Under the pieces are notes generated by a model. That model saw nothing but the letters and a program-made list of their open reading frames with translations. It searched no databases and had not been told where the DNA came from. Position numbers and translations under genes: made by a program. Of a DNA stretch of 64,000 nucleotides, positions 24,759 through 33,138 are shown piece after piece; the stretch's first letter is position 1; each line of letters begins with the position of its first letter. The DNA lies in NCBI GenBank assembly GCA_036389715.1, contig DASVWH010000051.1, positions 39,450-103,449 on the forward strand. Direction: 5' to 3'. The DNA is from DASVWH01 sp036389715 (lineage in GTDB: Bacteria > Acidobacteriota > Blastocatellia > Pyrinomonadales > Pyrinomonadaceae).

Positions 24759-25229
24759 TCACTCAGTTTGGCTGCGATCAATGCAGCTACCGGCGGCGAG
24801 CAGAAAGCGGCGGCGCAGGTCTTCGTCGTGAATCGCGGCGGCCGCCAGCGCGACCTTGCCCTCGGCGCTTTGCAGCGCGCGGCGCTCCTGCTCCTCGCGG
24901 TCCACTTTCCGGGCCTCGATGGCCGACCGCTCCGCATTGACCGTCTTTGGGTCAACGCGAAATTCGATGAAGGTCACGACCGCCTGCCCGAGCAGCGAGT
25001 TGATGCGAAAGAGCAGCTGGCCGCTGACCGCCTCCAACTGCTTCTGCCAGGTCGTATCGGCGACCGAGACGATGAGCGTCTTGCGGTAGAGACGAAACGG
25101 CACGGCCTGCCCGCGCAACCCCTCGCCCGCGACCCGCCGCCAGGCCACCAGCGCCGCAGCCTCCAGGACTTCCTCGGTCTCGCCCGCCGCCCGCAGCAGC
25201 TTCGGTAATGTGCGGATTAGAGCATCCAT
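24759..25229 (-). CDS. DciA-like (DUF721) protein
   Basis: Encodes 156 residues. The DUF721 core is recognisable: VAWRRVAGEGLRGQAVPFRLYRKTLIVSVADTTWQKQLEAVSGQLL followed by a short helix, read here in segments. DUF721 proteins of the DciA type load or operate the replicative helicase DnaB in most bacteria that lack DnaC/DnaI. The C-terminal 50 residues are charged and Ala-rich (ERRALQSAEGKVALAAAAI), as in other members. It is upstream of gatCA on the same strand. The start ATG has only a weak ribosome site. Confidence 0.72.
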   Translation of the reverse strand: MDALIRTLPKLLRAAGETEEVLEAAALVAWRRVAGEGLRGQAVPFRLYRKTLIVSVADTTWQKQLEAVSGQLLFRINSLLGQAVVTFIEFRVDPKTVNAERSAIEARKVDREEQERRALQSAEGKVALAAAAIHDEDLRRRFLLAAGSCIDRSQTE

Positions 25230-25330
25230 CGAATTTTATCCCGGCATTGATTCGGCGGTTGATTGAAACATCAAAGTAATGATTCAATGAAATAAGTTCT
25301 TGACGAATCAACGGGGCCGCCGAAAGTGTA

Positions 25331-25954
25331 ATGGAAAAAGAGCGTGAGCGACAAGCGAGGGCCGACCCGCCGGGGACCGACGCCGTCAGGCGAGAGCCGC
25401 TGGTGCTGGCCTCGGCGAGCCCGCGCCGCTCGGAAATCCTGCGCGCCGTCGGCTGGCCCTTTAGGGCCCTGGCGATGAATGTGGACGAGACGCTGCGCCC
25501 GGCCGAAGATGCCGCGGCGGCCGTCGAGCGCCTCGCGCTGGAAAAAGCCACTGCCGCCGCCGCAGGGCTGACCGCCGGACTCGTGCTCGGCGCGGACACG
25601 TCCGTCGTCGTTGACACGGAGATACTGGGCAAGCCGCGCGACCGCGCCGATGCGCGCCGGATGCTGCGTCTCCTGAGCGGCAGATGGCACGACGTGCTGA
25701 CGGGCGTGGCGCTGGTGCGCGCCGGGGAACCGGCTGCCCGCATCACCGCTCACGAAAAGACGGAGGTGCGTTTTGCAGACATCTCCGACGCAGAGCTTGA
25801 CTGGTATGTCACGAGCGATGAACCGCTGGACAAGGCCGGGGCCTACGCCGTGCAGGGCAAGGCTGCGCTCTTCATCGAAGAGATACGCGGCGATTACTGG
25901 AACGTCGTCGGGCTGCCCGTCCGTCTCGTCTACGAACTCGCCGCCAGGATTTAG
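25331..25954 (+). CDS. Maf-family nucleotide pyrophosphatase
   Basis: Encodes 207 residues. The Maf signatures are PLVLASASPRRSEILRAVGW near residue 23, LEKATAAAAG, VLGADTSVVVDTEILGKP and LSGRWHDVLTGVAL. Members hydrolyse dTTP, UTP or modified pyrimidine nucleotides to the monophosphate and are linked to nucleotide-pool sanitation and septum regulation. The SASPRR substrate loop and GADT metal site are intact. The roughly 18 residues before the domain are polar and charged. It is divergent from dciA and ends at a clear hairpin. Confidence 0.9.
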   Translation: MEKERERQARADPPGTDAVRREPLVLASASPRRSEILRAVGWPFRALAMNVDETLRPAEDAAAAVERLALEKATAAAAGLTAGLVLGADTSVVVDTEILGKPRDRADARRMLRLLSGRWHDVLTGVALVRAGEPAARITAHEKTEVRFADISDAELDWYVTSDEPLDKAGAYAVQGKAALFIEEIRGDYWNVVGLPVRLVYELAARI

Positions 25955-26025
25955 AAGGATTCGAGATGCGGCGCGCCCGGGCCGGAAAGGGCCGTCAGAC
26001 GACAGGGGCGTTCCGAGAAACCAGA

Positions 26026-26057
26026 GAGGCCGCCACCCGAATCCGGGTCGCGGCCTC
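26026..26057. terminator. hairpin between maf and the TlpA-like gene
   Basis: GAGGCCGCCACCCG and CGGGTCGCGGCCTC pair with one mismatch around a 3-4 nt loop, in the gap between convergent genes. The flanking T content is modest. Confidence 0.6.
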
Positions 26058-26107
26058 CGTTGTCGGCCCACCTTTTTCTGGCCTGTGAAGCTGCTGCGAG
26101 CAGTTCG

Positions 26108-26662
26108 TCAGGGTCTCTTGAGCACTTCGTCGAGCGGCTGCGCGAGCTGTTCGACCAGGTTTCCGGCAGGATCGAGCCCGCCGATGGGCGACCCGAAAGC
26201 CTTGCCCTGCTTATCCAGAATGACAAGCGCCGGAAGCTGGTCAACGTCGAACTGCTTGGAGACCTTCCCCTCCGGGTCGCGCAGGACCGTGACGCTCAAC
26301 CCGTACTTGCGTGCGAACTCGCGCAGTTGCTCGTCCGAGGCGTAGTTCCTGGATTTCGGCGATTCGGAATCGGTGCTCACCCAGTAGACCACCACCCCGC
26401 GGGCGCTGTACTTGTCGGCCAGCTTCCGCACGCCCTGAAGCTGCGTCCGCGAGAGCGGCAGCCAGGAAGCGCCAAACGCCAGCACGGCAACCTCGCCGCG
26501 CAGGCTGTCGGACGAAACCGTCTGCCCGTCAATCGAGCGTAAAGAGAACTCGGCCGCCTGCCGGGGCCGGGCGGTCGCACGCGGCGCAAAGAGCACGGCC
26601 GTGGCTCCCAGCATGATGGATAACGTCGCGGCGATTAGAGCCTTGCGGCTTCTCAAAAACAT
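26108..26662 (-). CDS. TlpA/thioredoxin-fold exported protein lacking the CxxC pair
   Basis: Encodes 184 residues from ATG 26662, supported by an AGGAG site. A signal or anchor segment (KALIAATLSIMLGATAVLF) precedes a thioredoxin-like domain: AAEFSLRSIDGQTVSSDSLR, VAVLAFGASWLPLSRTQLQ, YWVSTDSESPKSR, TVLRDPEGKVSKQFDV and LPALVILDKQGK. The position that normally reads W-C-x-x-C is W-L-P-L-S, so both redox cysteines are missing and disulfide exchange is not expected. The fold is kept, including the cis-proline context (QLPALVILD). It may be a scaffold or a binding protein derived from TlpA. It faces the outside of the cytoplasmic membrane. Confidence 0.8.
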   Translation of the reverse strand: MFLRSRKALIAATLSIMLGATAVLFAPRATARPRQAAEFSLRSIDGQTVSSDSLRGEVAVLAFGASWLPLSRTQLQGVRKLADKYSARGVVVYWVSTDSESPKSRNYASDEQLREFARKYGLSVTVLRDPEGKVSKQFDVDQLPALVILDKQGKAFGSPIGGLDPAGNLVEQLAQPLDEVLKRP

Positions 26663-26855
26663 CTTTTTCTCCTCTTGGCCCTGCCCCGGCAGCAACCCCT
26701 CCAGCCGCTCACTTTACAACGCAGGCTGTCCGTCGCTTGAATCCTGAAGGGCTACAGGCTACCCGTCGAACAATTGGATGAGTCCCGCGGGTTTACGGTT
26801 GGATGACGGCCCGCGAGTTGCGGCGTTGAGCAGCCGTCCCGAGACCGCCCGCTGC

Positions 26856-27473
26856 TCAACTCTCGCCGGGCGGCGCAACCCCGAAAAGCTCGCCGTAGAG
26901 AGCGCGGTAATCATCCCACGTATCCATATCACGCGCAACGTAGGGCGACGCAACGCCCACGCGCAGGACTTCGCCGCGGTGCCGGTTAAAGAGCGCCCGC
27001 AGCCCCTGCCGCGGGTCCAGGGTCAGCAGTTCCTCGCGCAAACCCATGTCGAGCAGCACCGGATGCCCGCCCCGCCCCTCGTGCTCAGGCACGACCAGGC
27101 GCGCTCCGGTTCGCTCGCGTTCAGACACCAGGAGCCGTATCACTTCCGCAGGGATGGCGGGCTGGTCGGTCAAGGCGATGAAGACGGCCTCCGTCCCGTC
27201 CGAGACTCGCTCGACGCCGCGCGCGATGGAGACGCTCATCTCGCTGCCGTCCTCCGCGTTGAAGGCAATCTCGACCCGCAGCCCGGACAGCCGCGCCCTC
27301 ATCTCTTCCGCGCGATGGCCGATGACGACGACTATCTCCTCGATTCCACCGGCCCTTAGATTATTGATGCAGGATTCGACGACCGTTCGCTCGCCGAAGG
27401 GAAGCAGCGGCTTGAACGCCCCCATCCGGCTTGAACGCCCGGCGGCTAAGAGAATGGCAGCGACTTGGCTCAA
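26856..27473 (-). CDS. molybdenum cofactor cytidylyltransferase-like protein
   Basis: Encodes 205 residues with the MobA-like glycosyltransferase-A fold: VAAILLAAGRSSRMGAFKPL at the N-terminus (nucleotide-binding LAAGxSxRMG and Lys), FIALTDQPAIP (metal-binding D) and EGRGGHPVLLD. This combination is that of MocA/CoxD-type enzymes that attach CMP to molybdopterin for xanthine-oxidase-family proteins. It lies just downstream of three molybdenum hydroxylase subunit genes on the same strand, separated by a repeat array, so it probably matures their cofactor. The start is TTG at 27473. Confidence 0.85.
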   Translation of the reverse strand: MSQVAAILLAAGRSSRMGAFKPLLPFGERTVVESCINNLRAGGIEEIVVVIGHRAEEMRARLSGLRVEIAFNAEDGSEMSVSIARGVERVSDGTEAVFIALTDQPAIPAEVIRLLVSERERTGARLVVPEHEGRGGHPVLLDMGLREELLTLDPRQGLRALFNRHRGEVLRVGVASPYVARDMDTWDDYRALYGELFGVAPPGES

Positions 27474-27476
27474 AAT

Positions 27477-27596
27477 CGGTTTTCAGTTTTCGGTTTTCAG
27501 TTTTCAGTAAAACGCGCTTACCTGCTTTCGTGAACCTAAGAGGCGCATCCCGGAGATGGCCCGAAACTGAAAACTGAAAACCGTAAACTGAAAACT
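27477..27596. repeat. inverted heptamer array with conserved core, copy A
   Basis: TTTTCAG-type heptamers on the left and ACTGAAA heptamers on the right flank a spacer of about 53 nt containing TAAAACGCGCTTACCTG and AGGCGCATCCCGGAGATGGC. The reverse complement of the spacer in the array at 33139-33252 has the same beginning and end (TAAAACGCG, then AGGCGCATC and GGAGATGGC). The two sites are therefore copies of one element in opposite orientations. Confidence 0.8.
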
Positions 27597-27598
27597 CC

Positions 27599-28585
27599 TC
27601 ACTGCTTTTGCAGCTCTTCGAGGGCGCGCATGACGTAGGGGCGGGTCATCTGCTTGCGCCAGTTCATGATGAAGTCCGTGTTATCGAGCGGGCGCGCTTT
27701 GAGGTAGCAGGCTTCGGCTGCGGCCTCGATGCGCTCGCGGTCGAGTTGATGGCCGACCAGTGCGGCGGCCGCTTCGCGCACTTCGAGCGGAGCGGGCGCG
27801 ATGCCGCCCAGGATGAGCCTGGCAGCGGTCACCGTGCCGTCGTCTGCCATGTCGAGCCGCGCCGCCACTCCCATGACCGGAAAGTCGAACGCGCCGCGCC
27901 GCCGCAGCTTCTTATAGGTCGCCCGCCAGCCGCTGACCGGCGGCAGGTGAATGTCCGCGAGCAGCTCGTCCGGCCTCTTGTGCAGGTAGTCAATGCCGTC
28001 GTTGTTGTAAACGCCCGCGGCGTCCACCATGCGTTCGCCCAAGGTCGAGACGAACCGCAGGCGCGCGCCGATGGCTACCATCAGGGGGACGAGGTCGGAG
28101 GACTGGACGGCCCAGCACTTCGCGCTGCCCGGCGCGACCCAGCAGACCTCGCCGTCCTTCTTCATGCAAAAGTTTATCCCCTTGCGCCATTCGTAATTCT
28201 GATTGTAGTAGTTGCAGCGCGTGTCGAGCAGAAGATTGCCGCCGATTGTTCCCATGTTGCGCAGGACGGGCGTGGAAATCAGCCGCGCCGCCTCTGCCAC
28301 CATCGGGTAATCCCGGTTGACGACGACATGCTCGCAGATGTCCGTCAACGACACGGAAGCGCCGATCACGAGGCCCGTCTGCCCGTCTCCGGCAATCCTG
28401 TTCAAGTCCCCGAGCCGTGTGACGGAGATCACCGTCCGCGGCGTCTGCTGCCGCCTCTTCATGTTCGGGTAGAGGTCGGTCCCGCCCGCGACGAACTGCC
28501 CCTGCGGCCCGGCATCACCCATCATCTTAACCGCGTCCGCGATAGTCCGCGGCACGAGGTAAGCGAATTTCGGAAGTCTCATCAT
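27599..28585 (-). CDS. molybdenum hydroxylase FAD-binding subunit, 4-hydroxybenzoyl-CoA reductase beta-like
   Basis: Encodes 328 residues. FAD-domain motifs are FVAGGTDLYPNMKR and RNMGTIGGNLLLDTRC. Directly after the second motif is an insertion with four cysteines spaced C-x15-C-x7-C-x8-C (in DTRC, NFCMKK, EVCWVA and AKCWAV). As I recall, that is the pattern holding an extra [4Fe-4S] cluster in the beta subunit of 4-hydroxybenzoyl-CoA reductase and not in ordinary xanthine dehydrogenases. It probably transfers electrons between the 2Fe-2S subunit and an external donor via FAD. The Mo and 2Fe-2S subunits are upstream, with a toxin-antitoxin pair in between. Confidence 0.86.
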   Translation of the reverse strand: MMRLPKFAYLVPRTIADAVKMMGDAGPQGQFVAGGTDLYPNMKRRQQTPRTVISVTRLGDLNRIAGDGQTGLVIGASVSLTDICEHVVVNRDYPMVAEAARLISTPVLRNMGTIGGNLLLDTRCNYYNQNYEWRKGINFCMKKDGEVCWVAPGSAKCWAVQSSDLVPLMVAIGARLRFVSTLGERMVDAAGVYNNDGIDYLHKRPDELLADIHLPPVSGWRATYKKLRRRGAFDFPVMGVAARLDMADDGTVTAARLILGGIAPAPLEVREAAAALVGHQLDRERIEAAAEACYLKARPLDNTDFIMNWRKQMTRPYVMRALEELQKQ

Positions 28586-28661
28586 AACGTTTCTTAGTTA
28601 CCCCTTAATCTCACGAGTGCACGGCGACGCGCGGCCCTCTCCCGCCCGTCACCGGCGAGCG

Positions 28662-28880
28662 TCACGCCCTCTTTCTCTCCTCAAGTTTCAACTCCGGGTG
28701 ACGTGACAGGAAGCCGCCGCGTTTCATCTTGTAGCGTCCGGGCTTAAGTAAGGCTTCCTCTGCAACGCCCGACGCCCGCTCGCGCCGATAGTCCTCTTCC
28801 GAAACTTCGATGGTTACGTCCTCCCCATCGTCATCTATCACGGTAAAAGCAAAGCCTTCTTCAGTCTCTCTTTTGCTCAT
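28662..28880 (-). CDS. probable antitoxin partner of BrnT-like toxin
   Basis: Encodes 72 residues from ATG 28880, starting MSKRETEEGFAFTVIDDDG. It overlaps the end of the BrnT-like gene by 20 nt, the usual layout of a toxin-antitoxin pair with the toxin first. It is acidic in the N-terminal half and basic at the C-terminus (MKRGGFLSRHPELKLEERKR). It does not show the ribbon-helix-helix pattern I would expect of canonical BrnA, so it may be a different antitoxin class. The assignment rests mainly on position and size. Confidence 0.6.
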   Translation of the reverse strand: MSKRETEEGFAFTVIDDDGEDVTIEVSEEDYRRERASGVAEEALLKPGRYKMKRGGFLSRHPELKLEERKRA

Positions 28881-29139
28881 AATCTTCCTGCTCTTTCTGA
28901 ACCGCACGCCGGGCGGAAATAATGCGAATCGTCTCGCCTTCGCGTTCCGCATAGACCACATAAAGAAGGCGACGGCTTGATAGACCGATGATGAAAAAGC
29001 GAGCCTCATTCATCGAATGTCTCGTGTCATAACCTTCAAGAGCATTCGGATCATAAAAGACCTCTGTTGCCTCACCGAAGCTAACGCCATGCTTCTCCAG
29101 GTTGCTGGCGGCCTTTTCATCATCCCACTCAAATCTCAC
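28861..29139 (-). CDS. brnT: BrnT-family toxin
   Basis: A 92-residue protein with the BrnT pattern: MRFEWDDEKAASNLEKHGVS, FGEATEVFYDPNAL, then EARFFIIGLSSRRLLYVVYA and IRIISARRAVQKEQEDYE. BrnT is a RelE-fold ribonuclease that inhibits growth until bound by its antitoxin. The conserved W-D-x-x-K, H-G-V and I-S-A-R-x-A elements are present. The pair sits between the Mo subunit gene and the FAD subunit gene of one hydroxylase, on the same strand, so it has been inserted into that operon. Confidence 0.88.
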   Translation of the reverse strand: MRFEWDDEKAASNLEKHGVSFGEATEVFYDPNALEGYDTRHSMNEARFFIIGLSSRRLLYVVYAEREGETIRIISARRAVQKEQEDYEQKRD

Positions 29140-29170
29140 TGATAGCCTTTCCCATACCTTTACCGACGCT

Positions 29171-31612
29171 TTACGAATGCACGGCGACGCGCGGCATCTC
29201 GCGTCCGTCGCCGCCTTCCGACGACGGCTGGACCTTGAGCGGCTGCGGCCATTCGATGTCGGGGACCGACTTCGGCCCGAAGCGTCCGTCCCTGCCCTTG
29301 GCCTTCTCTCGCAGCGCCGTCAAGACCTTTTCAGGTGTAATCGGCACTTCGTCAATGCGGACTCCGACGGCGTCGTAGACGGCGTTGGCGACCGCGGGCA
29401 TGACGGGCAAGAGCGGCCCCTGCCCGACCTCCTTAGCGCCGAACGGGCCGTTCGGGTCGGCGTCTTCAATCAGGTAAGTCTTAACGTCGCACATCTCCAT
29501 CGTCGTCGGGCTCTTGTATTCGAGCAGGCTCGGAAACTTGTGCACGACGTTGCGGTTGGCGCGATAGGTCATCTCTTCCATCAGCGCCTCGCCGAGGCCC
29601 ATGTAGACGCCGCCTTCGACCTGCCCTATGACGAGCATCGGGTTGATGCTCTGGCCGATGTCGTGGCCGATCCAGACGCGCTCGACCGTGACGAAGCCGG
29701 TCTCCGGGTCAACGTCAACTTCGGCGACCGCGGCAGAGTAGCTGTAGGCGGGCGATGGACCGACGCCCGCGCCCTTGAACTTGCCGGGCGAGGCGGGCGG
29801 CGTGTAAGAGCCGACCGTCCCGATAGTGCCGAACTTCGATTCGGCGAGCACGACCGCCTCGGCAAACGTGACGCCCACGTCCGGGTTCTCGACATCGAAG
29901 ACGCGCCGCTCCGCGAACGAGAGATTCTCAATCGGCACGGAGAGCTTTTCGGCGACGGCTATCGTCAAAAGCTCTCGCGCTCGCTCGGCGGCCTGAAGCG
30001 CGGCGTTGCCCGTCATCAGTGTGACGCGGCTCGAATAGCTGCCGAGGTCAACGGGCGTCAGGTCCGTGTCGGCGGTCAGGACGCGAATGTCGAACGGGTC
30101 AATGCCGAGCACTTCCGCGACGATGTAGGCGAGGATGGAATCAGACCCCTGTCCGATGTCGGTCGAGCCGCATTGCACGCGCACGCCGCCCTGGCGGTCG
30201 AGCCCCAACTGCACGCCGCTGTGCGGCATGTTGTTCCAGTAGATGGGCAGCCCCGCGCCGCAGATGTAGGAGCTACAGGCTATCCCGACGCCCTTGCCGA
30301 AGGGGAGCTTGCGATGCTTGCTCTTCCACTCGGAGCCCTGGACCACCTTCTCGATGCACTTGCCGAGTCCCATCGTCCCGACGCGCAGGTAGTTGGCCGT
30401 CACTGAGAAGGGCTTGACCAGGTGTCGCAAGCGCATCTCGGCGGGGTCGAGGCCGAGGTCGTCCGCAATCTTGTCGAGCTGAATCTCAAGGCCGAAGCGC
30501 GGCTGCGGCGTGCCGTGCCCGCGCTTCGGGCCGCACGGCGGCTTGTTGGTGAAGCAGCGGACGCCCCTGAATTTGTAGCGCGGGACTTCGTAGGTCACTG
30601 TCTGGAGCGCGCCCGTGTAGAAGGTCGAGGCCACGCCGTAAGAGCCGTAAGCGCCGCCGTCGAGAAACGACTGGAAATCCATCGCCGTGATCGCGCCGTC
30701 TTTTTTGACGCCCGTCCTGACCTTCATCAGGACGGGGTGGCGGCCGCGATGACAGTAGAAGACCTCCTCGCGCGTCAGCGTAATCTTGACGGGCCGGTTC
30801 GTCATCATCGAGAGCTTACAGGCGGCCACCTCGTGATTGAAGGGGTCCGATTTTCCGCCGAAGCCGCCGCCGTTGGGCGTGGCGATGACGCGAATGTGGC
30901 TGGCCGGAAGCTCTAACACTTTGGTCAGCGCGCGATGAACGTAGTGCGGCGTCTGCGTCGAACTCCAGAGCGTCAGCTTGCCGTCCGGGTCAAAGTGCGC
31001 GACGGCGGCGTGCTGCTCCATCGGCAGATGCGTGTTGCCTTCGTAAAAGAAGATGTCCTCGCGGACGTGATCGGCCGCGGCGAAGCCTTCGTCCATGTCG
31101 CCGAATTCGAGCGAGACCTTCTTGTGAATGTTGCCGCCGTCGCCGTAATCCTGAATGCGCGGCTCGTCAATCATCACGGCCTCTTCGATGCTCGTGATGG
31201 TTTGCAGCTTCTCATACTCGACCTCGATGGCGTTGATGGCGTCAAAGGCCGTGTCTTCGTCAATGGCGGCGACGGCCGCGACCGGGTCGCCGATGAAGCG
31301 CACCTTCTCGATGCAGAGCGCGTGCTCGTCCTGGCTGACGGGCAGGATGCCGTAAGAGATGGGCAGGTCCTTGCCCGTGATGACGGCGTAGACGCCCGGC
31401 ATCGCCTGTGCCTTCGAGACATCTATGCTCTTGATAATCGCGTGCGGCTCATGGCTGCGCAGCAGCTTGGCGAAGAGCATCCGGGGCAGCACGATGTCGT
31501 CTGCAAACCTGGTTTGACCCGTACACTTCGAGCGCGCGTCCACCTTGCGAAAAGGCTTGCCGACTACTTTGAGCGGCTTGCCGTGCTTATCTTTTCCGTT
31601 CTTGTTCATCAC
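29171..31612 (-). CDS. molybdenum hydroxylase Mo-binding subunit, 4-hydroxybenzoyl-CoA reductase alpha-like
   Basis: An 813-residue large subunit of the xanthine oxidase family. Visible are GQTRFADDI near the start, the Mo-pterin loop GGGFGGKSDPFNHE, the segment NKPPCGPKRGHGTPQPRFGLE, QCGSTDIGQGSDSI and the C-terminal FGAKEVGQGPLLP with the catalytic glutamate. Members hydroxylate or, in the 4-HBCR branch, reductively dehydroxylate aromatic substrates. The branch assignment relies on the iron-sulfur insertion in the partner FAD subunit. The 2Fe-2S subunit gene ends 18 bp upstream, so both belong to one transcript. Confidence 0.92.
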   Translation of the reverse strand: MMNKNGKDKHGKPLKVVGKPFRKVDARSKCTGQTRFADDIVLPRMLFAKLLRSHEPHAIIKSIDVSKAQAMPGVYAVITGKDLPISYGILPVSQDEHALCIEKVRFIGDPVAAVAAIDEDTAFDAINAIEVEYEKLQTITSIEEAVMIDEPRIQDYGDGGNIHKKVSLEFGDMDEGFAAADHVREDIFFYEGNTHLPMEQHAAVAHFDPDGKLTLWSSTQTPHYVHRALTKVLELPASHIRVIATPNGGGFGGKSDPFNHEVAACKLSMMTNRPVKITLTREEVFYCHRGRHPVLMKVRTGVKKDGAITAMDFQSFLDGGAYGSYGVASTFYTGALQTVTYEVPRYKFRGVRCFTNKPPCGPKRGHGTPQPRFGLEIQLDKIADDLGLDPAEMRLRHLVKPFSVTANYLRVGTMGLGKCIEKVVQGSEWKSKHRKLPFGKGVGIACSSYICGAGLPIYWNNMPHSGVQLGLDRQGGVRVQCGSTDIGQGSDSILAYIVAEVLGIDPFDIRVLTADTDLTPVDLGSYSSRVTLMTGNAALQAAERARELLTIAVAEKLSVPIENLSFAERRVFDVENPDVGVTFAEAVVLAESKFGTIGTVGSYTPPASPGKFKGAGVGPSPAYSYSAAVAEVDVDPETGFVTVERVWIGHDIGQSINPMLVIGQVEGGVYMGLGEALMEEMTYRANRNVVHKFPSLLEYKSPTTMEMCDVKTYLIEDADPNGPFGAKEVGQGPLLPVMPAVANAVYDAVGVRIDEVPITPEKVLTALREKAKGRDGRFGPKSVPDIEWPQPLKVQPSSEGGDGREMPRVAVHS

Positions 31613-31630
31613 AGTTTCAGTGCCCGTCCC

Positions 31631-32158
31631 TTATTCGTATCCGTAGACGCTCTCGCGCGGTAATTCCCACTCCTCGCCGCGCATCCTGGCCGCGGCCAGC
31701 TCGACCGCCTCGTAGATTTTGATGTAGCCCGTGCAGCGGCAGAGATTGCCTGAAAGGGCTTCCTTAATCTCTTCGCGCGAGGGGTTGGGCTTGGACTTCA
31801 GCAGCTCTTTGGCGACCAGCAGGAAGCCCGGCGTGCAATAGCCGCACTGCGCCGCGCCCGTGTCCGCGAAGGTCTCCTGCAAAGGGTGAAGCTGGCTGCC
31901 TTCATTCATGCCTTCGACGGTTTCAACCGTGCGCCCCTCCATGTCGAGCCCGAGCACCAGACAGGAGAGGACCGAGCGCCCGTCTACGAGCACAGCGCAC
32001 GTCCCGCATTCGCCAAGCTCACAACCGTGCTTAGTGCCCATCAGCCCGAGGTCTTCGCGCAGCACTTCGAGCAGCGTCTTGTGAGGCGCAAACGCGACCT
32101 CCGCCTGCTCGCCGTTCAAGGTAAATTCAAGATGAGCTTTTCGTTTAGTTCCAGACAT
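31631..32158 (-). CDS. molybdenum hydroxylase 2Fe-2S subunit
   Basis: Encodes 175 residues with both iron-sulfur sites of the family: the plant-ferredoxin type HGCELGECGTCAVLVDG (plus a later Cys in VLSCLV) and the helical site QCGYCTPGFL with NLCRCTGY. It carries electrons from the molybdenum site toward FAD. It is the first gene of the operon (2Fe-2S, Mo subunit, toxin-antitoxin, FAD subunit, cofactor cytidylyltransferase). The N-terminal MSGTKRKAHLEFTLNGEQ is ordinary, with no export signal, so the complex is cytosolic. Confidence 0.94.
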   Translation of the reverse strand: MSGTKRKAHLEFTLNGEQAEVAFAPHKTLLEVLREDLGLMGTKHGCELGECGTCAVLVDGRSVLSCLVLGLDMEGRTVETVEGMNEGSQLHPLQETFADTGAAQCGYCTPGFLLVAKELLKSKPNPSREEIKEALSGNLCRCTGYIKIYEAVELAAARMRGEEWELPRESVYGYE

Positions 32159-32250
32159 ATCAGTTCACAAATTTCACACCGCGACAATGATTTTGAGATG
32201 AAGAGAGAGCTGTTCGGGGAGCGTTCGTTAATCGGGTCTGCCGTTGGCTC

Positions 32251-33135
32251 TTAAATCCCCGCCGTCAGGCTGCCGGTCTGCCGCTTGCGGTTCAGGACGA
32301 CGTTGTCTATCAGGCGCGTCTTGCCGAGGCGAACGGCGAGCGCGACGAGCACCGTCCGGTCGTCGAGCTTCTCCAGGCGTTCGAGCGTCTCGGCATCCGC
32401 GACGCTCAGATAATCGACGCGCGCCAGCGGTTCGGCTGCCAACGTCGCCTGGACGACTTCGGCCAGCCGCGAGCCTGAACGCTCGCCCGCGGCATAAGCC
32501 TCCTTGGCCCGCGTCAGCGCGCGATAGAGGACGGCGGCGGCCCTGCGCTCCTCTTCGCTCAAGTAGGCGTTGCGCGACGAAAGCGCGAGGCCGGAATCCT
32601 CACGCACCGTCGGCAAAATGACGATCTCCGTCTCGAAGGCCAGGTCGCGGACCAGCCGCTTGATAATCAGCGTCTGCTGCGCGTCCTTCTGTCCGAAGAA
32701 GGCGAAGTCCGGGCGCACGATGTTGAGCAGGATTGTGACCACCGTCGCAACGCCGCGAAAGTGGCCGGGGCGGGAGTTTCCCTCCAGCTGATCGGATAAG
32801 CCCTCGACCGTCACGAAGGTCGAAAAGTTTTTCGGGTAAATCTCTTCGGGCGAGGGCGCGAAGATGTAGTCCACGTTGTAGTCGGTGAGCATCGCGGCGT
32901 CCTGCGTCAGGTCGCGCGGGTAGCGTTCGAAATCCTCGCCCGCGCCGAACTGCGTCGGATTGACGAAGACCGAGACGACCACCACGTCGCACATCCGGCG
33001 CGCTTCCCTGACCAGTGAGAGATGCCCTTCGTGCAGCGCGCCCATCGTCGGCACGAGCCCGATGGTCTGGTCCTGCTCGCGGCGCACCTTGCGCGCCACC
33101 GAACTCATCCGTTGACGGCGATTGATGATTTCCAT
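32251..33135 (-). CDS. panC: pantothenate synthetase
   Basis: A 294-residue enzyme that joins pantoate and beta-alanine with ATP to make pantothenate (coenzyme A pathway). Motifs: VPTMGALHEGHLSLVREAR (HIGH-type ATP site), VVVSVFVNPTQFGAGEDFERYPR, FGQKDAQQTLIIKRLVRDL and the loop EDSGLALSSRNAYLSEEER (SSRN, KMSK-like). The length is typical. The gene for the preceding enzyme of the pathway, panB, lies 122 bp upstream on the same strand; the gap is filled by a repeat array. Confidence 0.96.
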   Translation of the reverse strand: MEIINRRQRMSSVARKVRREQDQTIGLVPTMGALHEGHLSLVREARRMCDVVVVSVFVNPTQFGAGEDFERYPRDLTQDAAMLTDYNVDYIFAPSPEEIYPKNFSTFVTVEGLSDQLEGNSRPGHFRGVATVVTILLNIVRPDFAFFGQKDAQQTLIIKRLVRDLAFETEIVILPTVREDSGLALSSRNAYLSEEERRAAAVLYRALTRAKEAYAAGERSGSRLAEVVQATLAAEPLARVDYLSVADAETLERLEKLDDRTVLVALAVRLGKTRLIDNVVLNRKRQTGSLTAGI

Positions 33136-33138
33136 AAA

